Translations under genes and position numbers: made by a program
Shown: positions 7,442-14,755 of the stretch, one piece after another
Position numbering within the stretch: position 1 is the first letter of the stretch
Layout of the letters: the number at the start of each line of letters is the position of its first letter
Assembly: GCA_021154985.1 (NCBI GenBank)
Contig: JAJNQE010000075.1
Coordinates: 1-14,918, forward strand
Reading direction: 5' to 3'
Source: Hydrogenophaga sp.
GTDB taxonomy: Bacteria > Pseudomonadota > Gammaproteobacteria > Burkholderiales > Burkholderiaceae_C
Length of the DNA stretch: 14,918 nucleotides
The notes under the pieces: model-generated
Seen by the model: only the letters and a program-made list of their open reading frames with translations
Database searches by the model: none
Told to the model about the DNA's origin: nothing

Positions 7442-8587
7442 TCAGTTGGGCACCTTGCCCTCAACACCTTTCACGTAGAACTTCACGCCGCCGAGAAACT
7501 TGTCGTCGGCAACCACGTCCTTGGCCAGCACTTCCTTGCCGTCCTGACCCACGATCGGGCCTTTCCAGATCGAGAAGCTGCCGTCTTTCAAGCCGGCGCG
7601 GATGGCGTCGACCTTGGCTTTGGTTTCAGCCGGCACGTCCTCGGCCACCGACACCATGTCGATCGCGCCTTCCTTCACACCCCACCACACGCCGCCGGTG
7701 GTCCAGGTGCCTTCCAGCGCGTCCTTGGTGGCCTTGATGTAGTAAGGCGCCCAGTTGATGATGGCCGAACCGAGGTGGGCCTTGGGGCCGTAGGCGGTCA
7801 TGTCTGAGTCCCAGCCGAAGGCGCGCTTGCCGAGTTTCTCGGCGGTCTGCAGCACGGCCGACGAATCGGTGTTCTGGAACAGCACGTCGGCGCCGCCGTT
7901 GATCAGCGAGGTGGCGGCTTCGGTTTCTTTCGGTGGATCGAACCAGCCGTTCACCCAGACCACGCTCGTGGTGACCTTGGGGTTCACCGACTGCGCGCCC
8001 ATGGTGAAGCTGTTGATGTTGCGGATCACTTCCGGGATTGGGATCGAGGCCACGACACCGAGCTTGTTGCTCTTGGTCATGCTGCCGGCAATGACACCCG
8101 CCATGTAAGCGCCTTCGTAGGTGCGACTGTCGTAGGTGCGCATGTTCTCGGCGGTCTTGTAGCCGGTGGCGTGCTCGAACTTCACGTCCTTGAAGTCGGG
8201 TGCGACCTTGAGCATGGGCTCCATGTAGCCGAAGGTGGTGCCGAAGATCAGCTTGTTGCCCTGACCGGCCAGATCGCGGATCACGCGCTCGGCGTCAGCG
8301 CTCTCGGGCACGTTTTCCACGAAGCTGGTGACGATCTTGTCGCCGAACTCGGCTTCCAGTGCCTTGCGGCCGTTGTCGTGCGCAAAGGTCCAGCCTCCGT
8401 CGCCCACCGGGCCCACATAGGCGAACGCGATCTTCAGCGGCTCTGGCTTGGGCGCTTCAACCACGGCAGGTGCAGGCGCCGCTGCAGGCGCAGCCTCTTC
8501 TTTTTTGCCGCAGCCGACCAGCACGGCGCTGGTCAGCGCGGTCAGCGCCGCGACCTTCATCAAGGAACGTTTGCTCAAGTCTGTCAT
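7442..8587 (-). CDS. BMP/PnrA-family ABC transporter solute-binding lipoprotein
   Basis: Substrate-binding lipoprotein, 381 aa. The signal (basic SKRSLMK, then a hydrophobic run) ends in the lipobox LVGC with C26 as the lipidated residue. An Ala/Pro/Glu-rich linker follows (residues 27-48). The mature domain carries BMP-family landmarks: FAYVGPVGDGGWTFAHDNG, FVENVPESADAERVIRDLA, FGYMEPMLKVA, ATGYKTAENM, IPIPEVIRNINSFTMG, GGVWWGVKEGAI. Characterised members bind purine nucleosides. It follows the two permease genes on the same strand and is almost certainly the dedicated binding protein of that importer. A TGAGGT site lies before the ATG. It is clearly paralogous to the protein at 4159-5265, from the FVENV segment through to VKEG. 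A 113-base gap with a small hairpin and a weak promoter candidate separates it from the upstream permease. Confidence 0.93.
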   Translation of the reverse strand: MTDLSKRSLMKVAALTALTSAVLVGCGKKEEAAPAAAPAPAVVEAPKPEPLKIAFAYVGPVGDGGWTFAHDNGRKALEAEFGDKIVTSFVENVPESADAERVIRDLAGQGNKLIFGTTFGYMEPMLKVAPDFKDVKFEHATGYKTAENMRTYDSRTYEGAYMAGVIAGSMTKSNKLGVVASIPIPEVIRNINSFTMGAQSVNPKVTTSVVWVNGWFDPPKETEAATSLINGGADVLFQNTDSSAVLQTAEKLGKRAFGWDSDMTAYGPKAHLGSAIINWAPYYIKATKDALEGTWTTGGVWWGVKEGAIDMVSVAEDVPAETKAKVDAIRAGLKDGSFSIWKGPIVGQDGKEVLAKDVVADDKFLGGVKFYVKGVEGKVPN

Positions 8588-8636
8588 GGGTGAACCTCAG
8601 GGTTGAGAGGGTTGATGGAACGGAAAGGAAGACAAG

Positions 8637-8653
8637 GGGGTGAGCTTCACCCC
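8637..8653 (-). other. Short GC-rich hairpin in the permease-binding protein gap
   Basis: A perfect 7-bp stem GGGGTGA / TCACCCC with a 3-base loop lies in the 113-base gap before the lipoprotein gene. No T-run follows, so it is not a good terminator. It could stabilise the 5' end of the binding-protein message; that role is a guess. Confidence 0.35.
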
Positions 8654-8655
8654 GC

Positions 8656-8683
8656 AGGGTATTGGCACCGGCAGATTTTTCAA
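8656..8683 (-). promoter_or_regulatory. Possible sigma-70 promoter for the lipoprotein BMP gene
   Basis: On the minus strand TTGAAA (8683-8678) resembles a -35 box with five of six matches. After 16 bases comes TACCCT (8661-8656), a weak -10 with three of six matches. The gap between permease and binding-protein genes is larger than the others in this operon, which would leave room for an internal promoter. Weak evidence. Confidence 0.2.
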
Positions 8684-8700
8684 GAAATCGTCGTCCGAAA

Positions 8701-9621
8701 TTATGCGCCCGGATAAAAAGGTTTCCCGATGGAAGTGGGCATGTTGATGCGGATCCAGGTCGGGTTCCGCGAGATCAGCACCAGCACGACGATGGTGGCC
8801 AGGTACGGCATCATGGTCAGGAACTGGCTGGGCACGTTGACCCCGATGCCCTGCAGGTGGAACTGCAACATGGTCACACCGCCGAACAGATAAGCACCCA
8901 GCAAGACCCGCGCCGGCCGCCAGGTGGCGAAGGTGGTGAGCGCCAGCGCAATCCAGCCCTTGCCGGCGATCATGCCCTCCACCCACAGCGGCGTGTACAC
9001 GATGGACACGTAGGCGCCGGCCAGGCCGCACAGCGCGCCACCGGCCATCACCGCCATCAGGCGGATGCGGCGCACCGGGTAGCCCAGCGCGTGGGCCGAC
9101 TCCGGGCTCTCGCCCACGCTGCGCAGCACCAGGCCCGAGCGGGTGCGGTACAGAAACCAGATGAGGCCGAACACCAGCGCCACGCAGGCGTAGACCATGG
9201 GGTGGTGGCGAAACAGCGCCGAGCCCAGCAGCGGGATGTCGGACAGGTACGGAATGGCGAACTGGCTTTGCTCGGGCAGTTTTTCCTGCACATAACGCGA
9301 GCCGGCAAAAGCCGAGAAGCCGCCGCCAAACAGGCTGAGCGCGAGGCCCGTGGCGTACTGGTTGGTGTTGAGCCAGATCACCAGGCCACCGAAGATGGCA
9401 GCGAGCAAGGCACCGGCGGCCATGCCGGCGGCAAAGCCCAGCGCCGTGCTGCCGGTGTGCACCACCGTAGCAAAGCCGGCCAGCGCGGCGCACAGCATCA
9501 TGCCCTCGGCACCCAGGTTGACAATGCCGGCTTTCTCGTTGATGAGCAGGCCCAGCGATGCAATGGCCAGCACGGTGCCCGCGTTGAGCGAGGCGGCGAA
9601 GAGCAGTGCGATGGATTCCAT
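8701..9621 (-). CDS. ABC transporter permease, nucleoside/BMP type (second permease)
   Basis: Inner-membrane permease of the branched-chain amino acid/ribose permease superfamily (BPD_transp_2), 306 aa with about eight to ten hydrophobic segments. The conserved NLGAEG motif at 35-40, following LLINEKAGIV, is typical of the shorter of the two permeases paired with BMP binding proteins (YufQ/NupC-like; PnrE-like in spirochaetes). The start lies 3 bases after the stop of the first permease, so they are translated together; the two form the heterodimeric channel for the ATPase encoded upstream. The C-terminus (TWIRINMPTSIGKPFYPGA) is short and cytoplasm-like. Substrate specificity, purine nucleosides or bases, comes from the family and the neighbouring catabolic genes. 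Confidence 0.93.
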   Translation of the reverse strand: MESIALLFAASLNAGTVLAIASLGLLINEKAGIVNLGAEGMMLCAALAGFATVVHTGSTALGFAAGMAAGALLAAIFGGLVIWLNTNQYATGLALSLFGGGFSAFAGSRYVQEKLPEQSQFAIPYLSDIPLLGSALFRHHPMVYACVALVFGLIWFLYRTRSGLVLRSVGESPESAHALGYPVRRIRLMAVMAGGALCGLAGAYVSIVYTPLWVEGMIAGKGWIALALTTFATWRPARVLLGAYLFGGVTMLQFHLQGIGVNVPSQFLTMMPYLATIVVLVLISRNPTWIRINMPTSIGKPFYPGA

Positions 9622-9624
9622 GGC

Positions 9625-10680
9625 CTATTTTTTCCAAACCAAGCGATAAGCGATGAGCGTGTCACAGGCCAGCAGCGCGAACAACAACAGGCCCTGAAAC
9701 ACCCCCGTGATCGATTTCGGCAGCCCCATGCGCGACTGCGCCAGCTCACCGCCGATGTAGAACATGCTCATGAGGATGGCCGAGAACACGATGCCCACCG
9801 GGTGCAGCCGCCCCACGAAGGCCACGATGATGGCCGCGAAGCCGTAGCCCGCCGGCACATAGGGCGTGAGCTGGCCGATGGGCCCGGCCACCTCCAGCCC
9901 ACCGGCCAGCCCGGCCGCGCCGCCCGAGACCAGCAAGGCCGTCCACAGCGCCCGGCGCGAGGAGAAGCCCGCATAACGCGCCGCCGCAGGCGCGAGGCCA
10001 GCCACCAACTGCGCATAGCCCGCGTAGGTGCGAAACAGAAACACCCACACGGCCGCCACGCCGGCGAACGCCAGCAGCAGGCCGATGTTCACGCGCGAGC
10101 CGTCCATGAGCCTGGGAATCTGCGTCACGGCTTCAAAGGTTTTGGTCTGCGGAAAGTTGTAGCCCTGCGGGTCTTTCCACGGCCCGTAGACCAGGAAGTT
10201 GAGCACCTGAATGGCCACATAGACCAGCATCAGGCTCACCAGAATCTCGTTGGCGTTGAATCGGTCTCGCAGCAGCGCCACGATGCCGGCCCACACCATG
10301 CCGCCCACCACCCCAGCCGCCAGCACGGCCGGCACGATCCATGGCCCGGTGGTCTTGTCGGCCGTGAGCGCCACACCCGCCGCGAAGATGGCGCCCAGGA
10401 TGTACTGGCCCTCCGCGCCGATGTTCCACACGTTGGAGCGGAAACACACGGCCAGCCCGAGCGCGATGATGAGCAGCGGCGTGGCCTTGACCATCAACTC
10501 CGAGAGCGCATAGGTGCTCTTGATCGGCTCCCAGAAGAACACCTGCAGGCCGCGCACCGGGTCTTTGCCCAGCACGGCAAACAGGATCACACCGATGACC
10601 ACCGTGATCGCGAGCGCCAGCAGCGGCGACGCGTAGCCCCAGCCCCTGGAAGGCTGCGGGCGGACTTCAAGCCGCAGCAT
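9625..10680 (-). CDS. ABC transporter permease, nucleoside/BMP type (first permease)
   Basis: Inner-membrane permease, 351 aa from the ATG at 10680, the longer partner in BMP-type importers (YufP/NupB-like). Hydrophobic segments include residues 17-37, 66-80, 93-106, 115-136, 147-165, 199-217, 278-290 and 326-346. Family motifs are visible: SNVWNIGAEGQYILGAI at 82-98 and VPAGYGFAAIIVAFVGRLHPVG at 275-296. Translation could in principle begin further upstream, but the ATG at 10680 has a good AAGGAG site (10693-10688) and overlaps the ATPase gene end by 14 bases, a common coupling pattern. The next permease follows after 3 bases. Confidence 0.93.
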   Translation of the reverse strand: MLRLEVRPQPSRGWGYASPLLALAITVVIGVILFAVLGKDPVRGLQVFFWEPIKSTYALSELMVKATPLLIIALGLAVCFRSNVWNIGAEGQYILGAIFAAGVALTADKTTGPWIVPAVLAAGVVGGMVWAGIVALLRDRFNANEILVSLMLVYVAIQVLNFLVYGPWKDPQGYNFPQTKTFEAVTQIPRLMDGSRVNIGLLLAFAGVAAVWVFLFRTYAGYAQLVAGLAPAAARYAGFSSRRALWTALLVSGGAAGLAGGLEVAGPIGQLTPYVPAGYGFAAIIVAFVGRLHPVGIVFSAILMSMFYIGGELAQSRMGLPKSITGVFQGLLLFALLACDTLIAYRLVWKK

Positions 10681-12202
10681 GGGCGGACTCCTTCTTGTTG
10701 TTGTGCTGGTCGTCCCAGAGGCCCGACATCCATTCGCCAATGCGCTCGATGGTCGCGTCCTTGCGGTCCAGGCTCGGCGAGAGCCGGCCTTTGGCGATCA
10801 CGTGCAGGCGGTCGCTGATCTCGAAGAGTTCGTCGAGCTCTTCGCTCACCACCAGCACCGCGCAACCCGCGTCGCGCAGCGCGAGGATCTCGCCACGGAT
10901 CTGCGCCGCCGCACCCACGTCCACCCCCCAGGTGGGCTGGCTCACGATGAGCAGTTTGGGCTTGGCCTCGATCTCGCGGCCCACGATGAACTTCTGCAAA
11001 TTGCCGCCCGACAGCGACTTGGCCGCCGCATCCGGCCCGTTGGCCTTCACGTTGTAGCGCGCGATCACCTCGGCCGCCTGCTTCTTCAGGGCGCCCACCT
11101 TGATCCAGCCGCCCGCGCCCAGCGCATCGGCGCGCGAGAGCAGCAGGTTGTGCGCCAGCGAGAGCGTGGGCACGGCGCCGCGGCCCAGGCGTTCTTCGGG
11201 CACGAAGTGCAGGCCCAGCGCGCGGCGCCTGCCCGGGCTCAGGCGCGACACATCGTGGCTTCCCATGCGGATGCTGCCCGCCGGCGCGCGGGTGTCTTCG
11301 CCCGACAGGGAATACAACAGCTCGCTCTGGCCGTTGCCCGACACCCCCGCGATGCCCACCACCTCGCCGGCACGCACGGTGAGCGCCACGTCGGCCAGGT
11401 GGGTGCCGAACGGGTCGTCGCTGGCCAGCGTGAGGCCACTCACCTGCAGCACCGCTTCGCCGGCGTGCAGCTCGCGCACATCGAGCGCCGGTGGCTCGGC
11501 GCCGATCATCAGGCGCGACAGCGATGCGTTGCTCTCCTGGCGCGGGTCGCACACGCCCGTGACCTGGCCGCCACGCAAGACCGTGCAGGCATCGCACAGC
11601 TCGCGGATCTCGTGCAGCTTGTGGCTGATGTAGAGGATGCTGCAGCCCTGCGAGGCCAGCAGCCGCAGCACCACAAAGAGCTTTTCCACCGCCTGCGGCG
11701 TGAGCACCGAGGTGGGTTCGTCGAGGATGAGCAACTGCGGGCGGGTGAGCAGCGCGCGGATGATCTCCACCCGTTGCATCTCGCCCACGCTGAGCGTGTG
11801 CACCGGGCGCGCGGGGTCGATGTCCAGCCCATATTCGGTGGCCTTGGCGGTGATGCTCGCGCTCACCTCGGGCAGCGTCAGGCTCTTGTCCAGACCCAGC
11901 CACACGTTTTCGGCCACGGTGAGCGTGTCGAACAGGCTGAAGTGCTGGAACACCATGCTGATACCCAGTGCGCGCGCTTCCTGCGGGTTGCGGATGTGCA
12001 CCGGCTGGCCGTTGAAGCTCACCGTGCCTTCGTCGGGTTTCACCGAGCCGTAGATGATCTTCATCAGCGTGGACTTGCCGGCGCCGTTTTCGCCCAGCAC
12101 CGCGTGCACCGAACCGGGCAAGACGCTGAGCGACACGCCGTTGTTGGCCACCACGCCGGGATAACGTTTGGTGATGCCGCTGAGTTGCAGTCGGTGGGTC
12201 AT
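10667..12202 (-). CDS. ABC transporter ATP-binding protein, dual-domain nucleoside/sugar type
   Basis: Cytoplasmic ATPase of 511 aa with two fused nucleotide-binding domains, the layout of YufO/NupA and RbsA. Domain 1 is intact: Walker A GENGAGKST at 37-45, Q86 of the Q-loop, signature LSVGE at 137-141, Walker B LLILDEPT at 157-164, and SHKLHEI with H194. Domain 2 is degenerate in the expected way: GVSGNGQSE at 286-294 has Gln in place of the Walker A Lys, the signature LSGGN at 397-401 is kept, and Walker B reads LLIVSQPTWG (417-426) with Ser-Gln instead of Asp-Glu. One site is therefore probably the main hydrolytic site. The start at 12202 overlaps the LysR stop as ATGA. The frame stays open upstream to 12793, but that extension is antisense-like Arg/Pro-rich sequence and is not believable protein. 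Confidence 0.95.
   Translation of the reverse strand: MTHRLQLSGITKRYPGVVANNGVSLSVLPGSVHAVLGENGAGKSTLMKIIYGSVKPDEGTVSFNGQPVHIRNPQEARALGISMVFQHFSLFDTLTVAENVWLGLDKSLTLPEVSASITAKATEYGLDIDPARPVHTLSVGEMQRVEIIRALLTRPQLLILDEPTSVLTPQAVEKLFVVLRLLASQGCSILYISHKLHEIRELCDACTVLRGGQVTGVCDPRQESNASLSRLMIGAEPPALDVRELHAGEAVLQVSGLTLASDDPFGTHLADVALTVRAGEVVGIAGVSGNGQSELLYSLSGEDTRAPAGSIRMGSHDVSRLSPGRRRALGLHFVPEERLGRGAVPTLSLAHNLLLSRADALGAGGWIKVGALKKQAAEVIARYNVKANGPDAAAKSLSGGNLQKFIVGREIEAKPKLLIVSQPTWGVDVGAAAQIRGEILALRDAGCAVLVVSEELDELFEISDRLHVIAKGRLSPSLDRKDATIERIGEWMSGLWDDQHNNKKESAHAAA
10688..10693 (-). promoter_or_regulatory. Ribosome binding site of the first permease
   Basis: AAGGAG on the minus strand, 7 bases before the ATG ending at 10680, inside the end of the ATPase gene. 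It decides the permease start against the longer upstream frame. Confidence 0.65.
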
Positions 12203-13179
12203 GCGGATGCACCTTGGGGATGGTTGCCGTTGGCAACGGGGTCGGGCTCCAGGCGGCGCAGGGAAGCGGCCACGCCCTTGATCTGTTCGCGCAGCCAGCG
12301 CCCGGCGGTGGACGCGTGGGTGCGCTCGTGCCAGAGCTGGTAATACATCATGCGGGGAAACGGCACCGGGCACGGCAACACCTGCACCGGCAGCGTGCCC
12401 ACGAAGCGCTCGCAGTACTGCCGCCCGGTGGTGAGCACCAGCAGACTGCCCGCCACCATGGCGGGGATCAGCCCGAAATGCGGGCAGCGCGCGGTGATGT
12501 TGCGCACCATGCCCAGCGTGGCCAGGTGGTCGTCGATGAAACCGCGCGCGCCGGGGTGGGTGGGCGTGGGTGCGATGTGTTCGGCGCCCAGCCAGGCCTC
12601 CACATCCCAGCCCCGGCGTGCGGCCGGGTGCTGGCTGGACACCAGGCACACCACCTCGTCGCCAAACAGGCGGCCCAGGTGCAGATCGTCGGGCGGCTGT
12701 GACCAGTTGCCGATGACCACGTCCACCGTGCCCTGGGCGAGGTGGTTGCGGTAGTCGGCGTCGCGCGAGAGCGGGTGGATCTCGATCGGGCAATGCGGCG
12801 CGGCGCTTTTCAGCTGCGACACCAGCTGCGGCAGAAAAAAAGGGTCGAGGTAGTCGCTGGCGGCCAGGCTGAAGGTGTGGTGAGCGGTGGCCGGGTCGAA
12901 ACTGCGGGCGTCAGAAAACAACACCTCGGCGCTGCGCAGGATGTCGGCCGCCGGCTCGATCATGCGCAGGCCGGCCACGGTGGGCACCATGCCCGAGCCG
13001 GAGCGCACCAACAAGGGGTCTCCAGCGAGCTCGCGCAGGCGTTTGAGCGCCGCGCTCACCGCCGGCTGGTACATGCCCATGCGCAGCGCCGCGCGCGAAA
13101 CGCTGCGCTCGGTGAGCACTGTGTGCAGCACGCGGATCAGGTGCAGGTCTATCTTGTCGAACATCGACACGTATTTCAT
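12199..13179 (-). CDS. LysR-family transcriptional regulator
   Basis: LysR-type regulator, 326 aa. The N-terminal winged helix-turn-helix (about residues 9-68) is clear: DLHLIRVLHTVLTERSVSRAA, then MYQPAVSAALKRLREL and GDPLLVRSGSGMVPT. The rest is the periplasmic-binding-protein-like effector domain (about 96-305). The effector is unknown; a purine or purine breakdown product such as urate is the natural guess from context. Its stop overlaps the ATPase start by 4 bases (ATGA), so it is the first gene of the importer operon and probably regulates its own operon. It also faces xdhA across a short gap with a perfect palindrome, so one regulator could control both directions. The start at 13179 has only a weak ribosome site; Met6 (13164) is an alternative. 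Confidence 0.93.
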   Translation of the reverse strand: MKYVSMFDKIDLHLIRVLHTVLTERSVSRAALRMGMYQPAVSAALKRLRELAGDPLLVRSGSGMVPTVAGLRMIEPAADILRSAEVLFSDARSFDPATAHHTFSLAASDYLDPFFLPQLVSQLKSAAPHCPIEIHPLSRDADYRNHLAQGTVDVVIGNWSQPPDDLHLGRLFGDEVVCLVSSQHPAARRGWDVEAWLGAEHIAPTPTHPGARGFIDDHLATLGMVRNITARCPHFGLIPAMVAGSLLVLTTGRQYCERFVGTLPVQVLPCPVPFPRMMYYQLWHERTHASTAGRWLREQIKGVAASLRRLEPDPVANGNHPQGASA

Positions 13180-13219
13180 ACCCGGCTCAGTGTCGGTGGG
13201 ATGGAGGAATCGGCATTTT

Positions 13220-13243
13220 CAACATATGGCTGAGCATATGTTG
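13220..13243. promoter_or_regulatory. Perfect inverted repeat between LysR gene and xdhA: candidate operator
   Basis: Arms CAACATATG (13220-13228) and CATATGTTG (13235-13243) are exact reverse complements with a 6-base spacer. The site lies about 40 bases upstream of the LysR start and about 30 bases before the xdhA start, in the only AT-rich spot of the gap. It is a likely regulator-binding site for the divergent promoters. It does not form a symmetrical T-N11-A LysR box because the centre falls between two bases, so the cognate protein is uncertain. Confidence 0.6.
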
Positions 13244-13273
13244 TGCCATGGGCCCCGGCGTATGCTGGCGCGC

Positions 13274-14755
13274 ATGACCCCCCCGATTTCACCCCAAACC
13301 CTGACCTTCTGGCGCCGCGGCCAGGCCGTGACGCTGGACAACGTGCCGCCCGACCGCACCCTGCTGGAGGTGCTGCGCGAAGACCTGCACTGCACCGGCA
13401 CCAAGGAAGGCTGCGGCGAAGGCGACTGTGGCGCCTGCACCGTGGTGCTGGGCGAGGCGGTCGGCGGCCAGCTGCAATACAAGGCCATCAACAGCTGCAT
13501 CCGGCTGGCGCATTCGGTGCAGGGCATGGCGGTGTGGACCACCGAAGACCTGGCGTCGGCCCAAGGCGAACTGCATCCGGTGCAGGAAGCCATGGTGCAG
13601 TGCCACGGCAGCCAGTGCGGCTTCTGCACCCCGGGCTTTGTCATGAGCCTGTTCGGCATGTACCAAAACAATGGCGGCAAAGGCGCTGACCGCGCACAGG
13701 CCGCCGCCGATCTCTCGGGCAACCTGTGCCGCTGCACCGGCTACCGGCCCATCTTTGACGCAGCGCAGCACATGGGCAGCCTGCCCTTGCCGGCAGGTTG
13801 TGAGGTGAACGAAGCCGCCACCGCGGCCGCCCTGCAGACACTGCCGCCCGCGCAAGCTGGCCACTACCTGCGCCCCACCACCCTGACCGCCCTGCTGCAA
13901 GCACGCGCCCAGCACCCCCAGGCCCAGGTGGTGGCCGGGTGCACCGACGTGGGCCTGTGGGTCACCAAAATGCACAAGCGGTTTGCCCAAGTGGTGGATG
14001 TGACCGCGGCCAAAGAACTGCGCCGCGTGGAAACCTACCCGCACCACATCGCCATCGGCGCGGCGGTGTCGCTGCACGAGGCGTACGCCGCTCTGGTGAG
14101 CGAGCGCCCACCACTCAAAGCCTTCGCCCAGCGCTTCGCCGGCCTGCCGGTGCGCAACTCGGGCACGCTGGGTGGCAACGTGGCCAACGGATCGCCCATC
14201 GGCGACAGCATGCCGCTGCTGATTGCCTTGGGCGCCAGCGTGGTGTTGATGCGCTGGGACGCCAAGCGCAAGGCGGTCGCCCATCGCGAGTTGCGGCTGG
14301 AAGACCTGTACACGGGCTACCGCACGAACGTGATGAAGCCCGACGAACTGCTGTGCTGGATCAAGGTGCCCAGGCCGGTCGCGGGCGAGCACATGAAGGT
14401 CTACAAGATCAGCAAACGCTTCGACGACGACATTTCCGCCGTGTGCCTGGCCATCCGCATGACGCTGGCGGACGGCAAGGTCACAACGATTTCCATCGGC
14501 GCCGGCGGCGTGGCCGCCACTCCGGTGCGCGCTCGCCAGACCGAAACCGCCTTGCTCGGCCAGACCTGGAACGCCGACAGCGTGATGGCAGCCACAGCCA
14601 CGCTGCGCGCCGAGTTCCAGCCCATCTCCGACATGCGCGCCAGCGCCGCCTACCGCCAGACCGTGCTGGGCAACCTGCTCAAGCGCTTCTGGCTGGAGAG
14701 CCAGGGACTGCAGGCGATCAACCTGGAAGCGGTGTCAATGGAGGCCCTGGCATGA
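13274..14755 (+). CDS. xdhA: Xanthine dehydrogenase small subunit (2Fe-2S and FAD domains)
   Basis: XdhA, 493 aa, the electron-transfer subunit of bacterial xanthine dehydrogenase, which oxidises hypoxanthine to xanthine and urate with NAD+. The plant-type [2Fe-2S] cluster uses C47, C52, C55 (GCGEGDCGAC) and C75. The second cluster uses C115 and C118 (GSQCGFCTPG) with C152 and C154 (LCRCTGYRPI). The FAD domain follows from about 195, with VVAGCTDVGLW at 219-229 and SGTLGGNVANGSPIGDS at 296-312, then the CO dehydrogenase flavoprotein C-terminal domain from about 370. The ATG at 13274 is chosen because the protein then starts like other XdhA; an in-frame ATG at 13262 would add four residues, and the open frame back to 12887 runs antisense through LysR. 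No good Shine-Dalgarno is seen. The stop overlaps the xdhB start. Confidence 0.95.
   Translation: MTPPISPQTLTFWRRGQAVTLDNVPPDRTLLEVLREDLHCTGTKEGCGEGDCGACTVVLGEAVGGQLQYKAINSCIRLAHSVQGMAVWTTEDLASAQGELHPVQEAMVQCHGSQCGFCTPGFVMSLFGMYQNNGGKGADRAQAAADLSGNLCRCTGYRPIFDAAQHMGSLPLPAGCEVNEAATAAALQTLPPAQAGHYLRPTTLTALLQARAQHPQAQVVAGCTDVGLWVTKMHKRFAQVVDVTAAKELRRVETYPHHIAIGAAVSLHEAYAALVSERPPLKAFAQRFAGLPVRNSGTLGGNVANGSPIGDSMPLLIALGASVVLMRWDAKRKAVAHRELRLEDLYTGYRTNVMKPDELLCWIKVPRPVAGEHMKVYKISKRFDDDISAVCLAIRMTLADGKVTTISIGAGGVAATPVRARQTETALLGQTWNADSVMAATATLRAEFQPISDMRASAAYRQTVLGNLLKRFWLESQGLQAINLEAVSMEALA

Noticed and set aside
8662..10818. Very long plus-strand open frame (718 codons) opposite the two permease genes
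   Set aside because: Its translation is His/Arg/Gln-rich with no recognisable domain, while the minus strand encodes two clear permeases. Long antisense frames are common in high-GC DNA.
12203..12793. N-terminal extension of the ABC ATPase frame
   Set aside because: The extension is Arg/Pro/Ala-rich, lies antisense-like within the LysR gene, and the family N-terminus starts at 12202 with an ATGA overlap.
13220..13243. Reading the palindrome as a classical LysR T-N11-A box
   Set aside because: The symmetry centre falls between bases, so no T and A 12 positions apart are placed symmetrically; kept only as a generic operator candidate.
12887..13273. N-terminal extension of the xdhA frame
   Set aside because: It runs through the divergent LysR gene on the opposite strand, and XdhA proteins begin near the 13274 ATG.
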